From contig CANUEZ040000113.1 in the NCBI GenBank assembly GCA_948099385.1, forward strand, positions 5,716,501 to 5,780,500: a stretch of 64,000 nt of DNA. The letters are read 5' to 3'. Positions 42,586 to 54,500 of this stretch are shown in pieces. The notes below the pieces were generated by a model. The model was not told the origin of the DNA and ran no database searches. It saw only the letters and a program-made list of their open reading frames with translations. Made by a program: the position numbers and the translations under genes. Numbering within the stretch: the first letter of the stretch is position 1; each line of letters opens with the position of its first letter. The DNA is from Fasciola hepatica. Lineage: Eukaryota > Platyhelminthes > Trematoda > Plagiorchiida > Fasciolidae.

Positions 42586-43613
42586 CTACCGGATTAGAAT
42601 TGTTCCAAGGTGGCTTTGAACCGGTTTCAATTGCGGGCTACGCATACGTACGCAAAGTAGAGTGTGAAGTGACACGGTCTGATGAGGGGGAGACGAAGAA
42701 TGAGTGGAGCATACACAAGGAAGCATATATATATATATGCGTATGCATACACGGGCGCGATTATCAGACGGGTCATGAGAAGGGATGTGAAGCAAAAGAC
42801 TGTGACTCATTGTAGTCTGATAATCAAGAGCGTCTCCATATGCTCCATCTATGTTTATGCTATTTCGGACCACGCTGATTACAGAAGACGCTTCGAGGAT
42901 CCTGCTTAATGCTCCTTTAAATTGTTTTGGCGTGCGACACAATCTCAGCGAGTCAGAAAGCCTATATCGGAGGCTATGATGAATAACCGAGAAATATCTA
43001 GACGTGACTGAGAGCCTGGACTGAAGGGTTGTAATGGTTAATCGTCTGCGACAAGGACAGTAAAAAGTCTTACTGGGGAAACTAGGTGGGTTATCAGATG
43101 GGTGGACTTTTGAGTGCAAAAGGTTGAAGAGAACTAAGAGATTAGGCTTGATAAGGCATAACCATAGAGGTTCAAGCCGGAGTAGTTCGCACCCAGCTCT
43201 GTAGTTAAGGTTGGAAGAGGTGCCAAGTAATTTTTGGTGAAGGAACATTGCACTTTCTCCATACCGACTCGGTCGGCCTTTCGCATCAAGGTAAGGACCA
43301 GGGGGCAGTATTCCAACAGTGACCTGGCGTGTGTCTTGAATATCAGGAGCTTGCTGTTCTGAGTACGGTATGTTCTGAGGATAAGTGAAATCATCCTTCT
43401 TGCCCCGCGGAATTGGGTCGATGCTCGTCCAGGCAAATTAATGGAACAGTAGTATTGCAGGCCCAGGTATCTTACCGCGTTGGCAATGGAAATCAGCAGA
43501 ACATTTATTGCGAGACAGCCGGGTGGAACGTGACACTTGTAGGACGAGAGAAAGCTCTTAGCTGCCGAAAACTTCATCAGCCATTGAGTACACCATTCAT
43601 GAAGGGGCTTCAA
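42586..43613 (-). pseudogene. LINE copy 2 RT C-terminal domain (broken)
   Basis: The frame 43613-43134 reads LHEWCTQWLMKFSAAKSFLS, SYKCHVPPGC, ANAVRYLGLQYYCSINLPGR, ASTQFRGARRMISLILRTYR and LEYCPLVLTLMRKADRV, then MEKVQCSFTKNYLAPLPTLT. After a shift, the frame 43248-42586 continues with LLRLEPLWLCLIKPNLLVLF, NLLHSKVHPS, RYRLSDSLRLCRTPKQFKGA and LSRILEASSVISV. This is the regular CR1 thumb and tail. Only one frameshift is needed for about 340 residues, which is unusually good for this window. The true C-terminus lies near 42800; codons after that run through the AT repeat. Confidence 0.85.
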
Positions 43614-44368
43614 GTCTGGCAGAATATCACTGAGAGCTGATTGCAGAGCATTTGCCTCAAAATATAGACCAGCTTTGTGTCTTCAGCAAAAAGGAATGTT
43701 ATACCATAGCCCGTCACCTGGAAGATGTTATTTATGTACGAGAGTAATAAAAGACGGCCTGGATTGCTACCCTGCACGACCCAGCCAGGAACTTGTTTGG
43801 GCCGAGATGATGTCACATTGAAGATAACTGTTTGAGAACGTTCGGAGAGGTAAGACTACAGCCAAGAGAGAAGGTGGTCTTCGACTCCGTAGGACTTAAT
43901 TTTTGGCAGTAGGCGTGTGTGAGATACTCAGTCGAATGCTTCAGTCATATCGAGGAAAATGATGATGGTTGACTTGTCGCTGTCGGCTTTGAAAGTGATT
44001 AAATTGAGGAAGTTCATCTTATACGTGAGGCAAGAACGGGACCTTAGGAACCCATGCGGAGCAGGGTTGCTAAGACTTCGAGAAGTCAGAAAGTTTTCTA
44101 GCTGGTCCTTTGCAATCCCTTCCATGAGCCTGGAGGCAATCAAAGTGTGGTTTATGGAGCAATGGTTCCCCGGACCATGCAAAGAGTCATTTTTGTGGTG
44201 TGAAATTATCCAAGACTCTTTCCACCTAGCCAAGTTGATTCCGGACCACATGAATAATGTAAAGAGGTTCAGCAATAGTAGTACTAGGTCATGTCCCCCA
44301 AACCGAAGTAGGACAGCTTGGAGGTCATCGGGCCTTGGATGATAAGGGGGTTTAGTGTTGGCAAACAT
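43614..44368 (-). pseudogene. LINE copy 2 reverse transcriptase core (broken)
   Basis: The frame 44368-43928 reads DDLQAVLLRFGGHDLVLLLL, NLFTLFMWSGINLARWKESW, HHKNDSLHGPGNHCSINHTL, LMEGIAKDQLENFLTSRSLS and LITFKADSDKSTIIIFLDMT, then EAFD, where the first catalytic Asp (FLDMT) is intact. The second part, 43816-43610, has VVQGSNPGRLLLLSYINNIF and ITFLFAEDTKLVYIL. The catalytic FADD box is FAED, so the first Asp of the pair is conservatively replaced. A stop and a shift lie between 43928 and 43816. Confidence 0.87.
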
Positions 44369-45501
44369 TTCCTGATGTTGGCCGTGGTAAATGTTGTGGT
44401 TGATACCGCGTCCTGCGTGAGCATCGGATAGCAGAGTTGCGGAAGCTTAGTGTCCGTAGAAAGAACTGGAGCGAAACAGCAGTTAAAGGCCTCTGTCATA
44501 TCTTCTAGCAAGTCAAGCTGGGTGTCATTTTGGATAAGGAATGCGATAGTGTTTTTATTGCTGCGCCATTTGCGAGATTTTACCGGTCTTGAAAGAGGCT
44601 TCGCATTATGAGGCTGTTGGAGTGCAGTCATTTCTTGCTTTTTGGGTTTATTTTCGGCTGCTGTATAGAGATCACGGCAGAGTCAGCTTATTCTGAGTGT
44701 CAGAGAGAAATCTTGATTCCTGAGGAATGAGTTCTGGAGCTTAAAAATCTTTTGTCGAAATCTGGAAATTTTGGTAGTCTTGGCTTCAATATGCCTAACG
44801 GTTGAGGTTAGGCAGTTTATTGAGGAAAGCAGCTCGACATAGAACACCTCGACTGCCTTTTGCGGATCAAATGTGAGGACGAAGTCAGACTAGTCAGTGC
44901 CTCGAAGGGAGGTAGGCAACGGGGCCCAGTTAGCCAATCTGTAGATGTTTTGGTTTCTGGATTTCAACAAGTTCAAATGGGTATGGTTCTTGCGTAAAGG
45001 TGAAATGGCATGTGGCCATTTTGTGGTCACTACCGAGAAGATTTTGTGTGACGGAGGCGTTCACGTCAGGAGGCCATGAGTGAAGACCAAGTCAAGGATA
45101 TTATTATGCCTCGTGGTAGCGGAGGCATGCTGTGTCCATCCCGCGGAGTAGGTTTCCCAAAGGAAGTCGGATAAGTGGGAGGGAGGAACTCATTGTATTC
45201 CAACAAATACCGGGGGTGTTAAAGTCTCTCACTATGAGCTTTGAGCCTAAAGATAGAGCACAAATGTACTCGAAAGCCCTCATTGTAAGTGGGAATTCAG
45301 AAAAACCAGAATTAGGTGCTCGGTAGGTGCAACCAATAAGCAACACTTCTCCAGGAATTCGGACGGACAGCCAAAAGGAGTCAGGAATACAGTCGAGCAC
45401 TGAGGGGTGGGGGAGGGTGGATTTAACTTATATTTAATGTATGCAAGACAACCACCGCCACGGCGATTTATGGTTCCATCAGCTCCATCAGTGAGCTTCA
45501 A
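44284..45501 (-). pseudogene. LINE copy 2 endonuclease and linker (broken)
   Basis: The frame 45501-45280 has MKLTDGADGTINRRGGGCLA, then YIKYKLNPPSP. The overlapping frame 45400-45104 has FWLSVRIPGEVLLIGCTYRA, PNSGFSEFPL and SKLIVRDFNTPGICWNT, where the GDFN block of AP endonucleases reads RDFN. The catalytic SDH further on is not found. The linker frame 44631-44284 (SRKWRSNKNTIAFLIQND, then MTEAFNCCFAP) joins it to the RT. The N-terminal third of the endonuclease with its catalytic Glu is not recognised upstream of 45501. Confidence 0.78.
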
Positions 45502-46910
45502 TTATAGGGATTACGCAAAACCCAATGTGAGTGATAGAGCCTACCACGCCACGCGAACCGATTCTCAGCAGTTACGAACCTACTGCTGCAGCGACCGCCA
45601 GCCATGTACACATTCAGCGAGACGGGGTACGGCCAATAACGCAACCCGCTTACCCTGGCTTGTTTCTTGTCGTCTAGCGGGAAAGGCAACATCTTACAGG
45701 CATTGAACGTGCGGAAGGGACTTCAGAACAGACCACCTAAAACCAGCCCTCGTCGAGGCAGAACCATCCCCGGACACTCCGTACAATGCTTTCACCTGTC
45801 CTCAGCCTTTGGTTCTGTTTCCAGAGTTGGTGCCTACTACTCCAGCTTACAACCCCATATCACCAGTTTCAACACTGTATTCTACGAAAGATATGGATGC
45901 ACCTGTCAACAGCAGAACTCTCTGCGCTTGCAAGCTGCGAGGTCCAACTAGGTTTGCAGGACATGCAACTTTCGTCTACATTTAGATCCGATTTCCATAT
46001 CCTACTCGTAAATATTCTGGTAACCAATGACTTTAGGACCTGATACACTTCATGGCAACAGCAGCAGTCAACACTGAGCCTGTATGTTCCCTTTGAGTCG
46101 AACATTCGTCCACGCCCCGAGGTGCAACTTTCTTGCATTTTTTTGCCCTCCAGCTGGTCCAATCGACTGGAGATACATGAATCACCGGGATCTCACGTGG
46201 CTCTAAAGTGGTGCCCATTTGATCGTGGCCGGTCCCATTTGGCGCCGGATGCTAGTTTGTTCACCGAGACAGTAACCACTACAGGAGAAAAGAAACTTTG
46301 GGTAAACAAGGAAGCTGTAAGTCCAGCGAAGCAGTCTCCACTTCCTGCCCAAAAGCGCAGGTGGGATGAACCCACGTCAGATTCATCTCTGGAAATGGAG
46401 CAGTTTTGCCATCAAGGCACAGCGTACAGTGTGAGTCTTGGTGAACGGCCTGTGCTGACCTCGCATTTGTGCTAATCCGTGGCGGGGGCATGGAATATCT
46501 GTCACCAAGGCAGTTACCGTTTGCCGATCGAAGCCGAACGGAGTCGGCCTTCTAGAAGAGATTCCTGCGGCTCTGTTGACGTGACGGGCACATACACTAA
46601 CGAATTTATTGATCTGAGCCATTGGCGAATTTGGTGATGTCACTTGTCCACCTTTAAAGACAGGGCCACCAATTTGGGTTCATCCTCAGGGACAACGCCT
46701 CGCCACCTGGAAGCTGGGTCTATCAACTGAAAGCACATTCGGCCAAGCAGAAAATTGTGCAGCCTAGAGAAATTCCACCGGCCTCCCGATTGGCCTCATG
46801 CCCCACCATACAACCTCGAATAACTGTCCTATGACTTGCACCCTAATTTGAATTTTTCCATGAATTTTCATCTGCATCTCTAAATTTTCATCCTTCATGC
46901 CAATCATTCT
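45502..46910. other. No gene recognised; possible LINE copy 2 ORF1 region
   Basis: By position this should hold the 5' part (ORF1) of the minus-strand LINE. Minus-strand frames 46643-46383 and 46491-46279 have scattered Cys pairs (HCTLCLDGK) but no finger that I can align. The plus-strand frames here are unrecognised. Confidence 0.35.
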
Positions 46911-47383
46911 GTGCTTCAAAAGACGCCGTCACTCTTAGGTGATCTCCTCTGTGCCTCATGGAACCTTCCGCCCCACCCCTTTTCACTACCGAACCGAAGT
47001 CGTTTTTGTCTTATTGCTCCTCCTCAGCAATATTCACGGAATTCCATCTACTGTTCCAGCCAACACTTCTTCATTTCTCCTTTCTTACACTTGCTCTCAC
47101 CAGGCTTCAGTTCATCAAATTCTTGGAAAAACCGAGGCGACCTCCCATCACCGCCCTACTCATCAGTTGCCATGTTCACCATCAATAAATACTCCCCACC
47201 TCCTCCGCCGTTATCATCACCGCCAACGTCTTCAGAATTTGCAACTGAGCAGTAGGAGATTAGATTTGTATATAATATGATTCATCATGCTGCTTGAACG
47301 CTCACCTCACCATTGAAAACCATGGAAGCACTGTACAGCTGTTTCATCCTTGTTGGGAATCATCAGCAGTGCACATCCACCGA
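46911..47383. other. No gene recognised (C-rich)
   Basis: Three overlapping plus-strand frames of about 75-115 codons (46911-47280), rich in Pro, Ser and Leu, are products of C/T-rich composition. If the tRNA-like unit at 47454-47384 is a SINE, this stretch would be its body and tail on the minus strand, but no second copy is present to compare. Confidence 0.4.
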
Positions 47384-47454
47384 GCCCCCACGGAAACTCG
47401 AGCCCGGAGTGAACGATTGTGAATCGAAGACCTTAACCACAAGGCTATCGGGGC
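47384..47454 (-). ncRNA. tRNA-like sequence (tRNA pseudogene or SINE head)
   Basis: The minus strand from 47454 reads GCCCCGATAGCCTTGTGGTT and onward. The 5' acceptor strand GCCCCGA pairs with TGGGGGC at the 3' end (six of seven). The D arm GCCT/AGGT closes with one wobble, and an A box (TAGCCTTGTGGTTAAGG) and a B-box-like GGGCTCGAGTTTCC are in place. The anticodon loop reads TTCACAA, giving a nominal CAC, but the anticodon and T stems are mismatched. The unit is 71 bases. Weak stems argue against a working tRNA. A tRNA-derived SINE head is the more likely reading. Confidence 0.55.
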
Positions 47455-47479
47455 TGGCTCTCAGCGGTTTGTTGAACAT

Positions 47480-48140
47480 CTACACTACATGATATAGCAC
47501 CCTTCCGTCACTGGCTTCGAAAGGTAACAACCTGCTTCCCACAGAGCGATCGACTCCTGAGATCGCTTCTGACCATGACATCATCATCGCAACCGAGAGA
47601 CGACTGACAGATTCCACCACATGGGACTAAGAAACTTTTGCTCTTTGCCAGGCACTTAGAGGGGATGGGCCACGCCGAGGGGAAGTTTATTTAATCTGCG
47701 TCAAAACTCCCTACTGGCTTTCCCTATGTCCCACCCAAACTTGGATGCCATTCAGACCCTCTGAAACTGAAATTCTTCTTACCTAGCTTTTCCCTCAAAA
47801 TTGGTTGTGTCTATCGGCTACCTGGTTCCACTGTTATGGATCTTACCCCCGTTTTTATAAATTTCAATTACCTTTCAAGACCGCTCTTTTGCTTTAAACT
47901 CATCACTGGGGACTTCAATGCCCCGGGCATCTGTTGGGACACTACCCGCTTTACAAAACTTACCGCGTGGAGAGTTGATTCCATCAGGTAATTGCCCTAA
48001 CCAGAGAAAACGACGTCCTAGATCTATTGTCCATTGTTGGTCACTCTGGAACTCCATATTTAAAGCTTGGCTTCTTGCTAAGGAGCAAATAATATCGTGG
48101 CTACGCATCACACATTTGTTTCTCACTCGTTTTTCACTTC
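47480..48140 (+). pseudogene. CR1-like LINE endonuclease, copy 3 (broken)
   Basis: The N-terminal block HDIIIATERRLTDSTTWD (about 47568-47630) keeps the catalytic Glu of the T-E-T-W motif in altered form. An uninterrupted stretch from about 47815 to 47986 reads YRLPGSTVMDLTPVFINFNY, LSRPLFCFKLITGDFNAPGI and then CWDTT. Here the GDFN block is intact, unlike in LINE copy 2, to which it is clearly related (DFNxPGICW). The enzyme end with SDH is not found before the LTR at 48279. The RT is absent next to it; a related RT end lies at 49290-49530. Confidence 0.75.
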
Positions 48141-48278
48141 ACTGTTGATGCATTATATTTCACTTTTCCGAAGTTGAATAGCCTTCTTCGCGGTTGCCCG
48201 TTTCCACCCGGCCGCTTATTTCACCACCACCTAGGCAGTCTCTCTCTGCAGATGAATACTTCCCTAGGTAACGGCCGG

Positions 48279-48642
48279 TCGTGGAAAATCCCCCTTTTTC
48301 CCTCGCGATTCAGTGTTTCACCTAACATCACTCATTTGGCTACACTATTGACTTGTCTTTACGAACTGGTTGTTTTTATGGACCAATTGTTGTTTGTTCG
48401 CGCCCAGGGCGCTACTTCGGCACATCCTTGTTCAGGACCTGCTTGACGCACGTGCTGTTTGCTTACACGCAGCTATTCGGTTTCTAGTTGTTGAGTCCTT
48501 GTGATCGTATTATTGAGGTTTGTATATTTTTTATGTCATTGTTCATGTAATAATCTAGTATCATAGAATATCGTAGATAATCGTCTTTCGATTTCGGGAT
48601 CCGTTGCGAATTTGGCTACGCATTGCTCAAACGTTCGCTACA
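48279..48642 (+). repeat. Gypsy B LTR, copy 3 (probable solo LTR)
   Basis: It starts with a mutated TGTGG (CGTGGAAAATCCCCC) and ends TTCGCTACA. It is alignable over its length with the copies at 14866 and 34664. No gag or pol of Gypsy lies on either side. It separates LINE endonuclease (47.5-48.1 kb) from other LINE pieces, so a solo LTR inserted in LINE sequence is the simplest view. No target duplication is evident. Confidence 0.75.
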
Positions 48643-49084
48643 GTACCTAACTGACTCAGCCGATAATGGGTCGCTAAACATTATAAGTGAAATCATCGAC
48701 TGTTTTTCTTCTTCTCTATCCACCGCTTCACTCCTTTTCATCCTCTGATTTTCAATCCTAGGCTGCTGCATACAGCGAGAAGCACTATTGCTGGTATACT
48801 TTCAGCTTGGGAACTTCTTCCTCCTCAAGGTGAACAAAGTTTTCGTCAATCCTGTTTGGTTATCCAGTTGTGCAGTTCTCCCTTTGTAATATTAGTGCGT
48901 AAGTCTACCCATTCCAATCAGCTCCGCCTGGATCGGGCCTGCGTGGCCACCGGACATTGAGTTCAAACTTGCAGGGCTACACTGTAAGAAGTAACCTAAA
49001 TTCTTTCTCCTATACTGTATCGACGGCACATACTTTTATCACGGTAGTGGAATTTGGATCCCACTTCTTTCTGTACCGTTTGAT

Positions 49085-49184
49085 CTTGCCTCAAAGCTTG
49101 CGTCGAGGTTACCCGAAATAAGATATTATTACAACTAATATTATTATTATTATTATTATTATTGTTACTATTAATATTATTATG
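49085..49184 (+). repeat. LINE 3' end with (ATT)n
   Basis: TGATCTTGCCTC...GCGTCGAGGTT is a diverged version of the LINE terminal block, followed by an ATATTATTAC-like stretch and (ATT)n at 49136-49184. The match is weaker than at 7.9, 51.5 and 56.3 kb. Confidence 0.5.
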
Positions 49185-49284
49185 CTTCTTTACCAAACCA
49201 CCTATGGAGTACTCATTGCTCGCGTCTCACAAAACATTACCCTTTTTACGCCTCCTCTCCATATGGCCAAAACTTATAAGACTT

Positions 49285-49530
49285 AATCTCTTTCCCATAG
49301 GGAGTTATTAACCACGGTGCATTCTTGTCTACCAACTCAATAAGTTTCTTTGCACCCCAGCCCTACACTCTAAGTCACAAGAACCTCAAACTTACCATGG
49401 TTCAATCTAGGCTGGCAGTGGAAACCAACTGTTTCCTGGGTAAGTACTTCAAGCTATGGAATAAACTTCCTTATGACATAAGCTAATAACTGTCTACGGT
49501 CCGGTTTACCACAGATCTGGAATTGTATTT
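49285..49530 (+). pseudogene. CR1-like LINE RT C-terminal fragment
   Basis: One frame reads KNLKLTMVQSRLAVETNCFL, then GKYFKLWNKLPYDIS (49383-49485). This is the conserved end of CR1-type RT (K.L..P..RL......F..R....WN.LP). The stop follows directly, and no other domain is adjacent. It may belong with the endonuclease at 47.5 kb, the two being split by later insertions, or it may be a separate 5'-truncated copy. Confidence 0.65.
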
Positions 49531-51239
49531 CATTTTTAGCAAACCGTCGGTACTGGCTTCCTTCGGTACCGCATAGGATCAAACCTTTGAAGAAGGAATC
49601 TAATTTTAGGGCGACAGATCTATCCAACCAAAGTTCTCCAGCTAATCATCAGCATTCGGTTGTCGACCTGAGAAAAGTTAAAGTTGGTCCCAGCCCACTG
49701 TTCTCTCTTATGAATTGACTTTTCCGAAGCAACAACTAACACTGTTCTCACTCGTGCACACAGCCACATCTCCAATAAGCTCTCGAATATGGGGGGATTT
49801 ACTATTTCGTGCGACAAGTTTCAACCCCTCCACGACGCTGCATCTTCCAGCGTGGATAGCAATAGAGAACAGCTTAAAATGAAATTTCACCGCAGTTACA
49901 GATCCCATAACTGCGCTGTTAACCAGTGGCCATACCCAGAAAAGAACAGGGTGTGATGCTACCTATGCCCCCTGGGAGGCCGGCAAAACCTGAGGCTGAT
50001 TGTACCGGACCCTATTCCGGTTCACTCGCAATCACATCAAGCCTCCCTGTAAGTCTTTATTCCTTCTTCACATATTCAACTTGTACCAACCTTGTCGATT
50101 CCTTTCACAAATAATTCAACAGGTGCACAGATACTGACTGGAACGAGTATAAGGAGGCAGTTGGATTCGCAGTTTATAAATGCAGGGGGTCAGACGCGCG
50201 TCCCCTCAGTTTGTTTGCCTTGCCCTGCTCTCAGCTCTTAGTGCTCAAATCAGCAACACCTTTGGAGGAAGTGGCAACTAGGCAACAACGAATCCCGGGC
50301 ATTGAGAAAACTGTCCACCCTAGCAGCTTTGAGCATCGCTAGCGTACGTGTAAAAACACAATTGTCGGAGGAGCTATGAAAATCTTCCTAACAGGTCCAA
50401 CGACTCCTCCGTTAGAAAAAATCACAACACTTGAATGCGCAATTTGCAGAACATGCCCTTCTCGAAAATGGCTATGGAGGAAAAGAGCTCCTTAAACATT
50501 TGGCGCAGACTTAGGTTCACTGCTGGGGAGACCCCAAAACACCTCCTACTTTTCATTCTCCAGAAGTGTTAATTATTCTTCCTTATGCACCTTTGAGAGG
50601 CGGCGGTTTGCTGAGCTTCTCATCTACAAAAGCAGACTGCCCCTTTACTTCAATCAATTTAAGAGTCCCCGTAAGCGTCTCCTGCTTTTGTAATCGAACA
50701 CTACCTGCGAAGGCCAGTGAATTCACAAGGTTGGAAAGTTTCTAGCTATGGTGGCTCAAAATCGACTAGAGCAGGAAACATCATTCCAAATACGTATAAT
50801 TATATTTATATTTGTAAGCAAATAAAAATATCCGCTCTAACCCAACATTTCCTCTTGTTTGTTATCTTTTTTAGTTCGGCCTAATGAACCCATTCTCCAT
50901 CACTCTCAGAACCAATTCATGTTCCTATAACCTTGTTACTTTGGTAACCACTCACTGATCTTCCAAGTACTAATGAAATTGCCGGCGGAAAGCCTTCCAA
51001 GATTGTGGTTACTGGTTGATCATCTTGGAAGTCAATGCAGTTCGTCCAGAAATACAAATCTACTTCACGAATACGCTGAGAGTCCCTGTGCTAATTATTC
51101 AAGCGAAAACATCCGTCTTAAAATAAAGAATACCACTCCCCAAACTTGAAAGGCGAGGTGTCCTGTCCAAAAAGAACGCCAACATGGCGAAAGACTCCCT
51201 ATATCTGAAACATCTCTTGCTAGCGGGTTTCTTTTATTG
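49531..51239. other. No gene recognised
   Basis: Short frames only. A TTTATAAATG with a following CT-rich leader-like stretch (50176-50240) resembles a promoter by composition but has no further support. Confidence 0.4.
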
Positions 51240-51570
51240 AACTTAACATGATCCCTGCTGGAGCCTCGTACAGGCAGCCCATCCGTCGGCCCCCGTGCCG
51301 AACTCGAAACCAATTCACAATCGCCGCTCAGACCCTTGCCCTTTAAGTTCACTTAAACACCGTCCAAGCTTGTTGTTCTATTTCTGCAATTGTGATCCTT
51401 AAACTGCAAAATTGTGATCACCCCACGTTGCTGCGAATAGCTGCATTCTCTGATCATTCCTTGTGCATGTGTCTTGACCACGATCAAGAAATATACCATT
51501 AATATTATTATTTCTTTCATTATCACTATTATTGTTGTTAATATTATCAATATTACCATTATTATTATCA
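51240..51570 (+). mobile_element. LINE 3' end with imperfect (ATT)n tail
   Basis: It aligns with 7640-7950: a shared AACTCGAAACCAATTCACAA-type block, TTAAACACCGTCCAAGC, then CACCCCACGTTGCTGCGAA, the CTTGTGCATGTGTCTTGACC terminal block, an AGAAATATACCATT stretch and an interrupted ATT repeat to 51568. It belongs to the same family as the insert in the BEL/Pao LTR. No RT is attached. Confidence 0.68.
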
Positions 51571-54500
51571 TCTACTCTTGACCACTTTGGAAACTGGCTT
51601 GATCACCGCAAAGCCTGGATAAAACCCCGGGTGACTTTATATTAGAACTCGTAAAACCGGCCATCCGCAGCAGACGCAAAAGAATCAATAGAAAAATATG
51701 GTCGGGCACGAGGATGTAGGGAATTTTAAATGAGTTCAACTAACCCCCTGTTAGAAAATGCAAAACAAAATGAGATCTCCAAATATCCCACGGGGATAAG
51801 TATCACGTATTCCCTTGCGTATTTATGACAACCTACCATGTAGGCTCTCAGTGAACCTTAATTGCTCTTTCGTCTGGCTCTCGACCCCAGTATCTCCAGT
51901 GTACACCTACGGCCTTACTACTCCTTAACGATAAGCTCCGTTGAGACCCTGCCAAATTGGAAATCAGTAACCGGGCCCAGCAGCTCTAACGCAGTTAGCC
52001 CCCCATGACATCCCGTCTTCGACATGTGGCAAACCACTGAGCAACTTGCTCCACATCCTGTTACTGACTCTTAACATCATACCACGGGATAAATCTCGGT
52101 AGCACCTTATCCATTTCAGTCCAGTGGACGTCACCATCACCATTCTGCCATGTCACCAAGCCTGACTTGCCACCTTCTTTTCAATTCCAGCACTTCTATT
52201 TGTGACTTTGTTCGAGGTAACTCCCGGATGGAACACGTGCTAGACTACTGCCCTTTCCTTCCTTTTCCATTTCAGATCATCTTATCGCCTGGCTGCAATA
52301 TATAATGCAGCAAGCTTTTCCCGCTTTTTACCCTTTCTACCCGTTTACAATGGCCTCTATTTCTGGTCACTGCAAATGCAATCTGGTTACCCAGCGACAC
52401 ATGTTTCAGGTCTCGCTGAGAACTACTCAGAAATAACAACAGAAAGATAATTTAGTTACTGGGACAATGCTACGTGATGTCAAACGCCATAAATATCCAC
52501 CAGCTCCCCGCTGATTCTGTCAAAATAAGTTGACTACTTGACACACTATCACCTACCATGGCCCTTAGTTGTGGTTTTCCACGGAGCAATCCAGGTGTGC
52601 TTCGAGACTTCAGCAAGCCGAAACTCTCTCATGGTCAACTGTTGGCTAACCCATCCACTCCTGACTATCCCCGTCAACTTTCCCCCTCAGAGTCGGCCAC
52701 TGTATGCTTGAGATATGCTCTCAATAATTCCAACCCTCTCGAGCGGGATAAAAAAGCTTTTAATCAATCCTCCCCAGTGAAATATCCAGGCCCGTCTGGA
52801 TAAAGTATTTTACGTCACTTTCCACCACATTCGCCATGCAGTCCACCAATAAGGACTTAGTTTACATTCCCGCAGCTTCTACTACTGATTCGTCCAATAT
52901 CTTGAATACTTTGTCCCGCATTTTTCTCGCTCTTTGCATTTACAATTCCACTGTCTCTATTATCTCGTCGGCTTTCCTGATACTTGCCGATACCCCAGCT
53001 ATTTTAATTTATATTGATCTTTGTAAAATTTGCAGTTTTTCATCCCTTTGCTGCATACAGTCCATCCATGTTGGTCCACCTAAAACCATTTTGTCACATT
53101 TGGACCTAGGTACCCCTCAGTTTGAATTTGGTGCAGCGTTCTACAATTTTTGAATCGCCTACTTCACCGTCTTATTTTCAAATTTTTGACTTTCCTTCGA
53201 AGTAACCGTTTTCCTGAATTGTATTGTGCGCTCAAATCCCAGCCGTTTCAGCGCATTTTAACTCATGGGCCACGTGGCTATAGTAATTTTAGGCCGACCT
53301 TGAACAATGCAAATTCCTTCGTTCTTTGGGTGGTGCCTTACTCGTTGATGGTGCACCTGTGCATGCTTCTCCACTCTTTCAGAAAATAGGACTGATGGAG
53401 CCCAAGCAGTATCGAAGACTAAGTTAAAATAAACGTCACGTAATCCACACATCCCATCCTTCTGCTTTCAAGGTTTTAAGTGGTGTTGATCAACGATCAG
53501 TGGTGTGGACATTTCAATGTCACTAAAGACCGTAATGATGGTAGGGACTTCTGCTTGCCTGGAACACGCCCGGGCTTGTTTGTTTGCCTGCACTGCTTTC
53601 TAATTCGCTGTATGAAGTAATGTACACGATTGTTTAGAGCATTTTCGACCATCGACCGTATTCTCATCGAGCTCAGGTATGCTCCATCCTAGCTAGCTTA
53701 AGTTCTTTATGATCGATCCCTTAGAAAAAATGCTGCGTAATCGGCAACCACTTCAAGGGTTCATGAGATGCCACTAAAACTGCTGGATCCACGTTAAAAC
53801 CGGAAACCTCGAAGACTGGAACGGAAGACAGAGCATGAAATTACTCTTCTGTCTTCTATGCGACACTTCCTGTCTTCGCTGTTCTCAATCACTACTTGAG
53901 CTTTGCACCGAGAGGCGGTGCACATAAGGGCCACCAATTATCCCACCTCCAGAAACGCTTTGCTCAGATCAGGACTTCCGATATGGACGCAAAATGCTCA
54001 AGGGATCCTCAGACTTTCTACAGGAGGTTAACTCTACGCGATACACCCTACTCTACTGGATACCTTCAGGGATCAAGTGATCTTCCGCAAAATCTATGAC
54101 ATCAGAAACCCTCACCGAACCGCGGCCGTCTCTAACCGAAGACCATCACATAAGGGATTGTGTCACCGTTTCAGCTACACCGGTACCCACCCGGGGAACA
54201 ACTGAAGACATTGGTGAGGGATCTGAACGTATGCCAGAGAGAGTGCTTCCCGAACAAGACCACTGTGATGGAATCCAAAGTTTAGCAGAAATAGCGCTCC
54301 GGAGTAGTTTACACCAACTTACGGAAAAGATATTCATGACCTGACTGACATGAACCTCCACCCAGGCCTCAATTAAATCCCGCCAAAAGGATGAAACCGA
54401 GTCTGTCGTGCAACGTAATTGCATGTTGGCAACGCGCAAGATTTTTTTCAAAAGCGCCCCACTCATTGAGAGGTGACCTGCCTACTAGCGCACAATGGCA

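Larger units (their letters stand above)
42586..45501 (-). mobile_element. CR1-like LINE copy 2, minus strand
   Basis: On the minus strand, endonuclease (45501-45104), linker (44631-44284), RT (44368-43610) and C-terminal domain (43613-42586) follow in normal order. The RT carries one more domain-sized open frame than the other LINEs and is the best preserved LINE of the window. An (AT)n run at 42726-42740 may mark the 3' side. Confidence 0.83.

Noticed and set aside
46911..47280. Three overlapping plus-strand frames of 75-115 codons
   Set aside because: They share the same C/T-rich sequence in all three frames, which is a composition effect; no domain was seen.
50170..50290. TTTATAAATG followed by a CT-rich leader, as in an LTR promoter
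   Set aside because: No second copy, no LTR ends and no coding region follows; a TATA-like word alone is not enough.
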